DNA from: an uncultured Roseicyclus sp. | Lineage (GTDB): Bacteria > Pseudomonadota > Alphaproteobacteria > Rhodobacterales > Rhodobacteraceae | Assembly (NCBI GenBank): GCA_937139335.1 | Contig: CAKZPN010000032.1 | Location: 1-51,942, forward strand | Length of the DNA: 51,942 nt | Reading direction: 5' to 3' | In this document: positions 9,434 through 17,085 of the stretch, piece by piece | Layout of the letters: the number at the start of each line of letters is the position of its first letter | How positions within the stretch are numbered: position 1 is the stretch's first letter | Position numbers and translations under genes: made by a program | Notes under the pieces: model-generated | The model's database searches: none | What the model was told of the DNA's origin: nothing | What the model saw: only the letters and a program-made list of their open reading frames with translations

Positions 9434-10780
9434 TCACTCCATCACATAGCCATAGGAACCCGTGAAATCCTGCCGCGCGACATCGCCCGCGGCCGTTCCC
9501 GCCCGCGGTGCGCCGGTCAGGCGCCCGTTCAGGAACAGGTCGCGTTCGGTCGGGATCGTCACCCGGTCGGTCGGCAGGGCCAGGGCCTCGCCCCGGACCG
9601 GCTGCACCAGATGGGCGGTGACGATGATCACCAGTTCGGATTGTTCACGCTGGTAGTTGGCCGAGCGGAACAGCGCGCCCAGGACCGGGATGTCGCCCAG
9701 CCAGGGAACCTGGCTGATCGAGTCGCGGAAATCGTCCTGAAGCAAGCCGGCGATGGCAAAGCTCTGCCCGTCCCGCAATTCGACGGTGGTCGAGGCCTCC
9801 CGCGTGCGCAGGCCGGGGACGCCGGTACTGGCGTTGGCGAGTTCCGCGTCGATCGAGCTGACCGTGGTTTCCAGAACAAGGTTGATGATGTCGGCGTCCA
9901 CCACCGTCGGGGTGAACTCCAATTCTATGCCGAAGGGCTGGAACTGAACGCTGATGCCGTCGTCATCCTCGACCGGCACCGGAAACTCGCCGCCTGCCAG
10001 GAAATTGGCGGTCTGGCCCGACAGGGCGGTCAGGTTCGGTTCCGCCAGCGTACGGACAAGACCCTCGGTCTCGAGTGCTTCGAGCATGATGTTGAGCCGC
10101 ACGTTCCCGCCCAGCGTCGTCGTCAAGCTCAGCATGCCGTTCGGGGGCGCCGAGGATCCCGCGAAGGTCGATCCGCCGCCCGCGTCGGTCAGGCCCAGCT
10201 CGACGCCGAGTTCCTGCCGGATCGTCCGGCTCATCTCGGCGAAGCGGACCTGCAGCATCACCTGCTGGCTGCCGCCGACGAGCATCAGGTTAGACACCCG
10301 GCCCGGCGTGTAGCGTTCGGCCAGTTCCATCGCGCGTTCGACCACCCGGCCCGAGCTGACGGTCCCCGACAGCACGATGCCGTCATTGGCGGTCCGCACC
10401 TCGATCGGTTCGTTGCGCAAGATCTCCCGCAGGCGTTCGCGCAGTTCGGCCACATCGGGCACGACCTGCACCTCGATGTTGGCGATCAGCGTGCCATCCG
10501 GGCCAAGAAGCGTCATCGTGGTCCGTCCGGGCGCGCGCCCCAGGACGTAGATCGACCGTTCCGACAGCGTCGCGATATCGGCGATGGCCGGGTTGGCCAC
10601 GCTGATCTCCGCGAAAAGCAGGTCACTTTCGACCACCACCGCGCGGTTCATCGGAACCGAGAGGGTGGCCGAGGTTTGCCCCTCGACGACCCGCAGGGCC
10701 TGTGCCGCGGCGTCGATTGCCGGGAAAAACGCCAACGCGCCGCCGATCAGGCATGCGCGCATGAAACCCATCATGCTCAT
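9434..10780 (-). CDS. cpaC: Tad pilus secretin RcpA/CpaC
   Basis: A 448-residue outer-membrane secretin. I start at 10780 because the protein then opens with a signal peptide (cleavage near AIDAAAQA) and GAGGCGGGA precedes it; the longer reading to 10912 adds a non-secretory leader. After the signal come an N-terminal secretin domain (LRVVEGQTSATLSVPMNRAV...), a BON-like domain (the VRTANDGIVLSGTVSS region) and the C-terminal secretin domain with VPWLGDIPVLGALFRS. It forms the channel for the Flp fibre. A terminator separates it from cpaB upstream, so it is probably the first gene of its own transcript. Confidence 0.93.
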   Translation of the reverse strand: MSMMGFMRACLIGGALAFFPAIDAAAQALRVVEGQTSATLSVPMNRAVVVESDLLFAEISVANPAIADIATLSERSIYVLGRAPGRTTMTLLGPDGTLIANIEVQVVPDVAELRERLREILRNEPIEVRTANDGIVLSGTVSSGRVVERAMELAERYTPGRVSNLMLVGGSQQVMLQVRFAEMSRTIRQELGVELGLTDAGGGSTFAGSSAPPNGMLSLTTTLGGNVRLNIMLEALETEGLVRTLAEPNLTALSGQTANFLAGGEFPVPVEDDDGISVQFQPFGIELEFTPTVVDADIINLVLETTVSSIDAELANASTGVPGLRTREASTTVELRDGQSFAIAGLLQDDFRDSISQVPWLGDIPVLGALFRSANYQREQSELVIIVTAHLVQPVRGEALALPTDRVTIPTERDLFLNGRLTGAPRAGTAAGDVARQDFTGSYGYVME

Positions 10781-10932
10781 GGTGATCCCGCCTCTATGAT
10801 CACTGTTGATCCGGCATCTTGCGCACCGGCTTTCGACGCACCCTGCCTCAAAAAAGGATTTCGCGCAAGAATCAGTGTATTGCCGCGCAACCTTCATGTG
10901 CCTTTTGCACAACGCATGGAATAAAATGTGTT

Positions 10933-10960
10933 CGGCCCGGCAGGGGAACCTGCCGGGCCG
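10933..10960 (-). terminator. Terminator hairpin downstream of cpaB
   Basis: A perfect 12-bp inverted repeat, CGGCCCGGCAGG, with a GGAA tetraloop. It lies 25 bp beyond the cpaB stop. On the minus strand it is followed by a U-rich stretch (AACACATTTTATT). It splits the Tad locus into a pilin/cpaB part and a cpaC-onward part. Confidence 0.75.
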
Positions 10961-10984
10961 CGCCGAATTTCCCTTGCGTCACGG

Positions 10985-11815
10985 TCAGTTGGTGCAGGGC
11001 ACCTGCATCTCGACCACGTCGGCGCCGCGGCGGTGGCGCACGGTGCAGACCCGGGGGCCCTCGGCCGCTTCGGCCACGACCTCGCGTTCGCCAAGCAGTT
11101 CGTCGCGCGAGACTTCCACCGTTTCGCTCGCGGACTCGTCGTTCAGTCCGACCAGCGCCAGGGTGAGCCGCCCGGCCGCCTGCGCCTGCGTCAGGGCGGC
11201 GATGTCCGTAGGCCGCGCGGCAAAGGTGATGGTGCGCGCGATGATCGGGTTGTTGCGGTCGGTGTCGGCGGTCTGGTCGAGCGCGACGATCTGAAGGCTC
11301 GACCGGATCAGCCGGGTCACGCTGTCACCGTTGCGCCCGGTGCCGGTCCAGTAAACGTCGACGCGGTCGCCGGGCCGCAGGAACCCGGACACGCCAGCGA
11401 CCACGTCGATCTGCAGCGTGAAGGCCTGGGTGCCCTGCTCCAGCCGCGAGGCGACGCCGGCATCTTCGCCAGGTGCGGTGACCTTGGCGGCCAGCAGCGG
11501 CTCGTGCTGTTCCATGGCGCGCAGGACGACGCGGCGGTCTTCCTCGCCGTTCGGAAAGATCTCCTCGAGGGTCGTAAAGGAGCCGAACGGCACGAATTCA
11601 GCCGGCCACCGGATCGCCTGCACGTCGCCGGGTGCGAGACGTTCGCCATAGCGCAACTGGCGGGTCACGACGAAGATGTCCGTTGTGGGAAGGATCGCGT
11701 CGCGTTGCTCCGCGAGGGCCACTTGATACTGGTTGAACTGCTCCATCGCGATCTTTACGGCAAAGCCGGCCAGTCCGACTCCGATCAGAAGCACCAATCC
11801 GAAAACCAGTCTCAT
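10985..11815 (-). CDS. cpaB: Flp pilus assembly protein RcpC/CpaB
   Basis: A 276-residue protein with one N-terminal membrane helix or signal (MRLVFGLVLLIGVGLAGFAV) and a SAF-type domain (VVTRQLRYGERLAPGDVQAI, about 51-70), followed by the conserved RcpC/CpaB region with GDRVDVYWTG. The family is periplasmic and associates with the secretin, possibly contacting peptidoglycan. It lies between flp1 and cpaC but is bounded on both sides by terminator hairpins (12037-12061 and 10933-10960), which suggests a separate transcript or readthrough control. Confidence 0.92.
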   Translation of the reverse strand: MRLVFGLVLLIGVGLAGFAVKIAMEQFNQYQVALAEQRDAILPTTDIFVVTRQLRYGERLAPGDVQAIRWPAEFVPFGSFTTLEEIFPNGEEDRRVVLRAMEQHEPLLAAKVTAPGEDAGVASRLEQGTQAFTLQIDVVAGVSGFLRPGDRVDVYWTGTGRNGDSVTRLIRSSLQIVALDQTADTDRNNPIIARTITFAARPTDIAALTQAQAAGRLTLALVGLNDESASETVEVSRDELLGEREVVAEAAEGPRVCTVRHRRGADVVEMQVPCTN

Positions 11816-12032
11816 GCGTTTGGTCCTTTCGTCGTCTGCTCTAATGCTCCGCCATGCGACCGGGAGCCATTTCTAAATTCGGTCCGACCCTGGCCGCCAA
11901 TTGGGGCCGTTTGATGGTCAAAGCGCGAAACACACGCTTTTGTTTCCTTTGAGACGGCGCGCCCACCTGTGCTGCCCGACTCGGACCGGCAAGCGATGTC
12001 GCCGGCTTGGTGGGTCAAGGATACGATATGCC

Positions 12033-12061
12033 AAAAGGGCCCCGCCAGTCTGGCGCGGCCC
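12033..12061 (-). terminator. Rho-independent-like terminator after flp1
   Basis: Bases 12037-12061 form a stem of 5 bp, one C-C mismatch and 5 more bp around a 3-nt loop. Read on the minus strand it is followed by TTTT (12036-12033). It starts 28 bp after the flp1 stop. The arms resemble the hairpin found after flp2. Confidence 0.62.
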
Positions 12062-12088
12062 CTCGGCAGGGTCGGAACCCGGAGGGAT

Positions 12089-12313
12089 TCAATCGTTGCC
12101 GACGATATCCGTGTCGTTGGTTACGAAGGGGTTGGTGGCCGGGTCGATTGCCGTCAGATCGCCGGCGATGCTGGTCGACAGGTCTTCGACGCCGGTCGAA
12201 ACGACGGCCATCACGGCCAGGCCCAGGCCCACGAGCGCTGCGGTCAGAACGACCCAGTCAACGGTCACGGCGCCGGATTCGGATTTTGCGAAGGTCTTGA
12301 TCAGGTTGGTCAT
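12089..12313 (-). CDS. flp1: Flp-family type IVb pilin (copy 1)
   Basis: A 74-residue prepilin. The leader ends KSESG (G14) and the mature protein starts AVTVDWVVLTAALVGLG, so the prepilin peptidase should cut after G14. Mature position 5 is Asp (D19) and position 6 Trp, where classical Flp pilins have Glu-Tyr. A hydrophobic helix (about 20-40) is followed by a short acidic tail with NDTDIVGND at the end. GGAGAG precedes the ATG. It is 66/74 identical to the neighbouring copy. The start is chosen by this similarity; a longer upstream reading has no pilin character. Confidence 0.93.
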   Translation of the reverse strand: MTNLIKTFAKSESGAVTVDWVVLTAALVGLGLAVMAVVSTGVEDLSTSIAGDLTAIDPATNPFVTNDTDIVGND

Positions 12314-12544
12314 GTGTTCTCTCCAGTGGGGTTCGGGTCTTCGGTTCGCCCTGGCCAACATGGCCGCTTGGGATGGGGCGGTTATCCCTCCCGAATGCGG
12401 CGGGAAACCGACCATTCCGGGATCATCCAGGGAAATTTGCGGGGTGTTTTTCCGGCCTATGGGCGTTTATCGGCGTTTGGTTGCGGCGCGCCTGACCGCG
12501 TCCATCGCACAAGACATGCGATCTGGCCTGGACCGGAACGGTTT

Positions 12545-12572
12545 GGGGCCGCGCCAGTGTCGGCGCGGCCCC
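12545..12572 (-). terminator. Hairpin after flp2, possible attenuator or transcript end
   Basis: A perfect 11-bp inverted repeat GGGGCCGCGCC around a 6-nt loop, 25 bp beyond the flp2 stop. No T-run follows on the minus strand, so it may stabilise the 3' end of the flp2 message or end transcription only partly. Its arms resemble the flp1 terminator. Confidence 0.45.
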
Positions 12573-12597
12573 GGTAGATTTTCCGAAGTGCGGCGGA

Positions 12598-12822
12598 TCA
12601 GTCGTTGCCAGCGATGTCGGTATCGTTGGTCGCAAAGGGGTTGCCAGTCGGGTCCGTGGCAGCGAGGTCGCCAGCGATCGACATCGACAGGTCCTCGACG
12701 CCGGTGGAAACGACGGCCATGACGGCCAGGCCCAGGCCCACGAGGGCTGCGGTCAGAACGACCCAGTCGACGGTGACTGCGCCGGATTCGGATTTTGCGA
12801 AGTTTTTGATCAGGTTGGTCAT
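12598..12822 (-). CDS. flp2: Flp-family type IVb pilin (copy 2)
   Basis: A 74-residue prepilin with the same leader/mature junction (SESG then AVTVDWVV) as flp1. It differs from flp1 at eight positions, all but one in the tail (7, 47, 54, 56, 59, 60, 64, 71); residues 8-46, covering the cleavage site and assembly helix, are identical. GGAG lies upstream of the ATG at 12822. As the first gene of the minus-strand locus it is probably the major promoter-proximal pilin. The frame continues upstream to 13215, but that extension has no pilin features and I reject it. Confidence 0.93.
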   Translation of the reverse strand: MTNLIKNFAKSESGAVTVDWVVLTAALVGLGLAVMAVVSTGVEDLSMSIAGDLAATDPTGNPFATNDTDIAGND

Positions 12823-12938
12823 TTGAAGTGCTCCAGTTAGGTTCAGGTTTCCATTACTGCCCAGGTTGCCTCTGCCCCGTGGGATGAGTGTGTTTTGCTG
12901 TTCAATCGGGGCGGGAATGGGGCCTGTTCGGGAAATTA

Positions 12939-12985
12939 CCGCGAATTCTCTCGGGTTCTTTAAGGGCAGATCGCCCCGCGAATTC
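12939..12985. promoter_or_regulatory. Repeated decamer in the flp2 / transglycosylase divergent region
   Basis: CCGCGAATTC occurs twice (12939-12948 and 12976-12985), spaced 37 bp start to start, in the 239-bp region between divergent flp2 and the lytic transglycosylase gene. It could be a regulator site for either promoter. No known motif is recognised, and chance cannot be excluded. Confidence 0.3.
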
Positions 12986-13061
12986 GTGCTATAAACCATC
13001 CAACGCAGCGTCTGATCCAATAAAACAAGGGCGCGCGAGGCAGTAGCGAGCAGGCATTCCG

Positions 13062-13934
13062 ATGATGCGACCGATCCTGGCGCGGCTTGGCGCCGTTTTT
13101 CTTTGCGCGGCGATTCCGTTTGCCGCCGCGGCGCAGGAGCCTGCCGGGACTCCCCCGGCGCCGGCGGCTTCGATCCGGCGGGTTGTCGTGCCGGGGCAGG
13201 GCCATGAAGGGCCACGGATCAACATCCAGATCACCGCCGCGGAACACGCCCGCAACACCACGGCCCCGCCCGAGCGTGCCGCGTCGCCGTTCACGATCAC
13301 GCCCCGGCCCGATGCGCCCGAGACCGGTGACGATAGTGAGGGAAGTGCGGCGTGGTTCTGGTCCGCGATCTCGCCCGCGCTGCCGGCCGATCCCGGTCGG
13401 CTCTGGGCGGCGCAGGACCTTCTCGCCTCCGCGCCCGAGACCGCCACGTTGAGCGTGCCGCGGCTGACGACGCTGCACCGGATCATCGAGAGCCATGGCG
13501 CCGACATCCTGATGGCGAGCATCGACACGGGCGTCTCGCCCGCGCTGGTGCTGGCGGTGATGGCGGTCGAGTCCTCGGGCCGGGCCGAGGCGATCAGCCA
13601 CGCGGGCGCGCAAGGGTTGATGCAACTGATCCCGGCCACCGCCACGCGCTTCGGCGTCGCCGATCCGTTCGACGCGCGCCAGAACATCGCCGGGGGCGTG
13701 GCCTACCTCGACTGGCTGCTGGAAGAATTCGGCGGCGACCCGGTGCTGGCGCTGGCCGGCTACAATGCGGGCGAAGGCGCGGTGCGGCGCAATAACGGCG
13801 TGCCGCCCTATGCCGAAACCCGCGACTACGTGCCCAAGGTGCTGGCAGCCTGGATGATGGCCCGCAGCCTCTGCCGCACCCCGCCCGAGCTGATCTCGGA
13901 CGGCTGCGTGTTCCAGCCGATCGCGGTGAACTGA
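13062..13934 (+). CDS. Periplasmic lytic transglycosylase (SLT domain)
   Basis: A 290-residue protein with a signal peptide (cleavage after AAAAQ, about 25), a low-complexity Pro/Ala-rich section (25-110) and a C-terminal SLT domain from about 140. The catalytic Glu is E170 in VMAVESSGR; the family pattern GAQGLMQLIPATA follows (182-194), then LALAGYNAGEGAV and an ETRDYVPKV end. It cleaves peptidoglycan glycan strands. It is divergent from flp2, so local wall opening for pilus assembly is a possible role (inference). No lipobox is seen. Confidence 0.88.
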   Translation: MMRPILARLGAVFLCAAIPFAAAAQEPAGTPPAPAASIRRVVVPGQGHEGPRINIQITAAEHARNTTAPPERAASPFTITPRPDAPETGDDSEGSAAWFWSAISPALPADPGRLWAAQDLLASAPETATLSVPRLTTLHRIIESHGADILMASIDTGVSPALVLAVMAVESSGRAEAISHAGAQGLMQLIPATATRFGVADPFDARQNIAGGVAYLDWLLEEFGGDPVLALAGYNAGEGAVRRNNGVPPYAETRDYVPKVLAAWMMARSLCRTPPELISDGCVFQPIAVN

Positions 13935-13937
13935 CGC

Positions 13938-14219
13938 CTACTCGATCACGTCGGCCCAATCCGGGTGACGCTTCGCCTGTGCCTTCACGAAGGGGCAGAG
14001 CGCCACCACCTTCACCCCCTCGGCGCGGGCATCGGCCACCAACCGCTCCACCAGCTTCAACCCGGCCCCGGTGCCGCGCATCGCGTCGGGCACCCCGGTG
14101 TGGTCGGCGATGATGCGCCCGGGCGAGAGGATGGAATAGGTCAGCTCCGCCTCCGCCGCGCCCTCGCGCAGCACGTAGCGGCCCTTGCTGCCGTCAATCT
14201 CGCGGGCGATCTCGCTCAT
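13938..14219 (-). CDS. Small GNAT-like N-acetyltransferase (YjdJ type)
   Basis: A 93-residue protein matching the compact Gcn5-related family: a beta start (YVLREGAAEAELTYSI), then HTGVPDAMRGTGAGLKLVERLVADARAEG, which holds the shortened acetyl-CoA loop (RGTGAG), and a VVALCPFVKAQAKRHPDW end typical of the family. The substrate is unknown. Its ATG overlaps the stop of the thioesterase gene (ATGA, 14216-14219), so it is the last member of a coupled four-gene chain with scoA, scoB and the thioesterase. Confidence 0.8.
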   Translation of the reverse strand: MSEIAREIDGSKGRYVLREGAAEAELTYSILSPGRIIADHTGVPDAMRGTGAGLKLVERLVADARAEGVKVVALCPFVKAQAKRHPDWADVIE

Positions 14220-14611
14220 GGCGCGGTCTCCTCCGGGGGCAGGGGGCGGGTGACCCCCGAATCCGAAATTGCGACGAAGGTGAAATCCCCCTCCGTCACC
14301 AGCATCCGCTCGCCGGTGCGCTGGCGCCGCACCCAGGCCTCCAGGTGCATGGTGATCGAGGTGCGCCCGGTGCGCGTGATCTCGGAATAGACCGAGAACA
14401 GGTCGCCCACCAGCACCGGGGCGTGGAACCTCAGCGCCTCGATTGCCACGGTGGCGCAGCGGCCCTTGGCGCGGTCCATCGCCGTGGTGCCGGCGGCGAT
14501 GTCCATCTGGCTGACGACCCAGCCGCCGAAGACATCGCCGCCGGAATTGGTGTCGGCGGGCATCGGCACGGTCTGAAGCGTCAGCGTGCCTTGTGGAACA
14601 CGATCAGACAA
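14216..14611 (-). CDS. Acyl-CoA thioesterase, hotdog fold (YciA-like)
   Basis: A 131-residue single-hotdog protein. The signature is [20 protein letters not shown] (20-39), close to the NxxGDIFGGWLxSQMD pattern of YciA-type thioesterases; the Asp of that motif is the expected catalytic residue. It hydrolyses acyl-CoA to free acid and CoA. The gene overlaps the scoB end by 8 bp and the GNAT gene by 4 bp, so translation is coupled and CoA-ester housekeeping is the probable theme of the operon. Confidence 0.87.
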   Translation of the reverse strand: MSDRVPQGTLTLQTVPMPADTNSGGDVFGGWVVSQMDIAAGTTAMDRAKGRCATVAIEALRFHAPVLVGDLFSVYSEITRTGRTSITMHLEAWVRRQRTGERMLVTEGDFTFVAISDSGVTRPLPPEETAP

Positions 14612-15230
14612 GCGTCGCCTCGGTGGCGGCGCGCAGCTCGTCCTCGGTCACGCCATCCGCCAGCTCCAGCAGCTTCAGGCCGCCCTCCACCACTTCCAGA
14701 ACGCCGAGGTTGGTGATGATCAGGTCCACCACCCCGGTGCCGGTCAACGGCAGGGTGCAGTCCTTCAGCACCTTCGATTCACCATGCTTGTTGGCGTGGT
14801 CCATAACCACGACCACGCGGCCCACGCCCGCGACCAGGTCCATCGCGCCGCCCATGCCCTTCACGAGCTTGCCGGGGATCATCCAGTTCGCGAGGTCGCC
14901 GCGCTCGGACACTTCCATCGCGCCGAGGATCGCCATGGCGATCTTGCCGCCGCGGATCATGCCGAAACTGGTCGCGCTGTCGAAATAGGCGGTGTGCGGC
15001 AGTTCGGTGATCGTCTGCTTGCCGGCGTTGATCAGGTCGGGGTCTTCCTCGCCCTCGTAGGGGAAGGGGCCCATGCCGAGCATGCCGTTTTCCGATTGCA
15101 GCGTGACAGTCACACCCTCGGGGATGTAGTTCGACACCAGCGTCGGGATGCCGATGCCGAGGTTCACATACATGCCGTCGCGCAGTTCCTTCGCGGCGCG
15201 CGCGGCCATCTGGTTGCGGTCCCAGGGCAT
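14604..15230 (-). CDS. scoB: 3-oxoacid CoA-transferase subunit B
   Basis: A 208-residue beta subunit of a family I CoA-transferase. The active-site Glu is E47 in [13 protein letters not shown], which forms the glutamyl-CoA intermediate. The start at 15230 ([16 protein letters not shown]) matches the family N-terminus and overlaps the scoA stop by one base (TGATG); a longer frame upstream is not real. With ScoA it transfers CoA from succinyl-CoA to acetoacetate or a related 3-oxoacid, for ketone-body or oxoacid use. Confidence 0.94.
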   Translation of the reverse strand: MPWDRNQMAARAAKELRDGMYVNLGIGIPTLVSNYIPEGVTVTLQSENGMLGMGPFPYEGEEDPDLINAGKQTITELPHTAYFDSATSFGMIRGGKIAMAILGAMEVSERGDLANWMIPGKLVKGMGGAMDLVAGVGRVVVVMDHANKHGESKVLKDCTLPLTGTGVVDLIITNLGVLEVVEGGLKLLELADGVTEDELRAATEATLV

Positions 15231-15934
15231 CAGGCGGTCTCCCTCTTGCGCGTCGTGCGCTGTTCGATGCGTTTCTCGTGGTCGCCCTGGATCAGGCGGT
15301 GGACGTAGATGCCGGGCAGGTGGATCAGGTCGGGGTCGAGCGAGCCGGTCGGCACGATCTCCTCCACCTCCAGGATGCAGACCTTGCCGCACATGGCGGC
15401 GGGCGGGTTGAAGTTGCGGGCGGTCTTGCGGAACACCGCGTTGCCGGTTTCGTCCGCCTTCCAGGCCTTGACGATGGAAACGTCGGCGAAGATGCCGCGT
15501 TCCAGGATGTAATCCTGACCGTCGAAACTCTTCACTTCCTTGCCCTCGGCGATCACGGTGCCGACGCCGGTCTTGGTGTAGAAGCCGGGGATGCCCGCAC
15601 CACCGGCGCGCATGCGCTCGGCCAGGGTGCCTTGCGGGTTGAACTCCAGCTCCAGTTCGCCCGACAGGTATTGCCGCATGAATTCGGCGTTCTCGCCCAC
15701 GTAGGACGACATCATCTTCTTCACCTGCCGCGTGGCCAGCAGCTTGCCGAGGCCGAAATCATCGACCCCTGCGTTGTTGGACGCGACGGTCAGATCCTTG
15801 ACGCCGGACGCGACGATACCGTCGATCAGCAGTTCGGGAATGCCGCAGAGGCCAAAGCCGCCGGCGGCGATCAGCATGCCGTCGAACAGAACCCCCTCAA
15901 GCGCGTCCTTGGCCGAGCCGTAGACCTTCTTCAT
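15230..15934 (-). CDS. scoA: 3-oxoacid CoA-transferase subunit A
   Basis: A 234-residue alpha subunit. It opens [20 protein letters not shown], followed by the glycine-rich CoA-transferase signature [12 protein letters not shown] (27-38), then [14 protein letters not shown] and the [34 protein letters not shown] end typical of SCOT A chains. It leads a chain scoA-scoB-thioesterase-GNAT with overlapping starts and stops. About 90 bp separate its start from the VOC gene upstream, so the promoter may lie there. Confidence 0.94.
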   Translation of the reverse strand: MKKVYGSAKDALEGVLFDGMLIAAGGFGLCGIPELLIDGIVASGVKDLTVASNNAGVDDFGLGKLLATRQVKKMMSSYVGENAEFMRQYLSGELELEFNPQGTLAERMRAGGAGIPGFYTKTGVGTVIAEGKEVKSFDGQDYILERGIFADVSIVKAWKADETGNAVFRKTARNFNPPAAMCGKVCILEVEEIVPTGSLDPDLIHLPGIYVHRLIQGDHEKRIEQRTTRKRETA

Positions 15935-16023
15935 GTCGTGTGTCCCTGTCTATCCTGTGCTTGGCGCGCAAACTGCCCGGCGGTGCGGGCGAAGTCAACG
16001 CGGGCCGCGCCGCGCTGCAGCGG

Positions 16024-16449
16024 CTATATGGGCCGAGCCGCATCGTCGTAGGCCCCGGCGAAATCCTCCGATAGCGGGATCGGCCGGATCACGTCGATCA
16101 GCACACCGTTCGGGTCGGCCGTGATGAAGTGGCGCTGCCCGAAATCCTCGTCGCAAAGCGGTTTCAGCATCGGCAGGCCGGCAGCGGTCAGGCGGGCATA
16201 TTCCGCGTCCACGTCCTCGACCTCGAAGTTCAGGATCACGCCGGTGGAAACACCACGCCCCACCTTGGGAATGGTCTCGTGTTGGCAATCAAGGATCGCA
16301 AGATTCACCTCGGGGTGGTCGGCCATCTGCAGATGCACGTACCAGTCCGCCGCGAAGAGCGGGCGAAACCCGAACTGCGCCTCGTAGAAAGCCGCCGTCG
16401 CCGCCACGTCGCGGGTCTGGATCACCGGGTAGTATTGCGTGAGATGCAT
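16024..16449 (-). CDS. VOC (glyoxalase/bleomycin-resistance fold) family protein
   Basis: A 141-residue protein with two beta-alpha-beta-beta-beta halves: [23 protein letters not shown] at the start and [18 protein letters not shown] at the end. It lacks clear evidence for a specific metal enzyme, so no substrate is given. The start at 16449 is supported by AAGGGAG 8 nt upstream. It is divergent from a TetR gene, with a palindrome between the genes, so it is probably the TetR target. The stop region lies 89 bp before scoA. Confidence 0.85.
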   Translation of the reverse strand: MHLTQYYPVIQTRDVAATAAFYEAQFGFRPLFAADWYVHLQMADHPEVNLAILDCQHETIPKVGRGVSTGVILNFEVEDVDAEYARLTAAGLPMLKPLCDEDFGQRHFITADPNGVLIDVIRPIPLSEDFAGAYDDAARPI

Positions 16450-16470
16450 CGTTGCACTCCCTTGAAGAAT

Positions 16471-16485
16471 CATACATCGTGTATG
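16471..16485. promoter_or_regulatory. Palindrome CATACA-N3-TGTATG (operator candidate 1)
   Basis: A perfect 6-bp-arm inverted repeat in the divergent VOC/TetR intergenic region, 22 bp from the VOC start. It uses the same half-sites as the second palindrome 11 bp further on, as expected for a TetR-family autoregulatory operator. Confidence 0.6.
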
Positions 16486-16496
16486 TGGATTACAAA

Positions 16497-16515
16497 CATA
16501 CAGGCTGCATGTATG
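16497..16515. promoter_or_regulatory. Palindrome CATACA-N7-TGTATG (operator candidate 2)
   Basis: Same CATACA/TGTATG arms as the 16471 site, with a 7-bp centre. Its right arm contains the proposed ATG (16513-16515) of the TetR gene, so a bound repressor would cover the translation start region and probably its promoter. Confidence 0.58.
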
Positions 16516-17085
16516 CAAGATAAACCTGACCGGCGGAGCAACGCCACCCGCCGTGCCGAAATGCGAAAAAAGCTCATCGTCGAGGCCCGCGCGCAGTTCG
16601 TCCACCATGGGTTCGCCGCTACATCCACGCCCGATATCGTGCGCGGGGCAGGAGTGACGCGCGGCGCGCTCTACCACCACTTCGCCGACAAACACGCGCT
16701 CTTCGACGCGGTCGTGGTCGCCGAAGCCGACGCGCTCCGGCGCGACATCGACGCCGCTGCGCGCGGACCGGCCGCCTTGGCCGACGGCACCCGCGCTTTC
16801 TTCGAGGCCATGACCGTGCCCGGTCGCGCGCGCCTGCTGCTTGTCGACGGCCCCGCCGTCCTCGGCGTGGTTCGCATGGACGAGGTGGACGCGGGCGGCG
16901 GCCGCGCAAGCCTTCTCGAAGGTCTTGCCGCCGATGCCCCGGACATGACGGACGCCGAGCGGATAGCCTTGGCAGAGGTCCTCTCGGCGGCCTTCGACCG
17001 GGCCGCCCTGTCCGTCGCAGGTGGCGCGCCGGTGGCCCCTTATCTGGCGGCGATGCTCAGGCTCGTCGACCGCGCCAACTCCTAA
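16513..17085 (+). CDS. TetR/AcrR-family transcriptional regulator
   Basis: A 190-residue repressor. The N-terminal helix-turn-helix region reads [40 protein letters not shown], with the family-typical GALYHHF recognition helix. The ligand domain (about 65-190) is not informative. The start is uncertain: ATG at 16513 is preferred, but ATG at 16483 (adds [10 protein letters not shown]) and at 16561 are possible, and none has a strong ribosome site. It overlaps the convergent deacetylase-like gene by 4 bp. The likely targets are itself and the divergent VOC gene, through two matching palindromes. Confidence 0.88.
   Translation: MQDKPDRRSNATRRAEMRKKLIVEARAQFVHHGFAATSTPDIVRGAGVTRGALYHHFADKHALFDAVVVAEADALRRDIDAAARGPAALADGTRAFFEAMTVPGRARLLLVDGPAVLGVVRMDEVDAGGGRASLLEGLAADAPDMTDAERIALAEVLSAAFDRAALSVAGGAPVAPYLAAMLRLVDRANS

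Larger units (their letters stand above)
12037..12822 (-). repeat. Tandem duplication of a pilin gene plus its hairpin
   Basis: Two direct copies of a unit of about 275-280 bp (pilin gene plus GC-rich hairpin): 12545-12822 and 12037-12313. Coding parts match closely over their 5' two thirds. The hairpins share GGGGCC/GCGCC-type arms, and the short leaders share CTCCAGT followed by a GGTTC/GGGTTC stretch. The spacer between units is more divergent. Confidence 0.75.

Noticed and set aside
10781..10912. An N-terminal extension of the secretin
   Set aside because: It hides the signal peptide and lacks a better ribosome site than the one before 10780.
12823..13215. A long N-terminal extension of flp2
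   Set aside because: The extra sequence is antisense to the transglycosylase and unlike any prepilin leader; the copy flp1 shows the real start.
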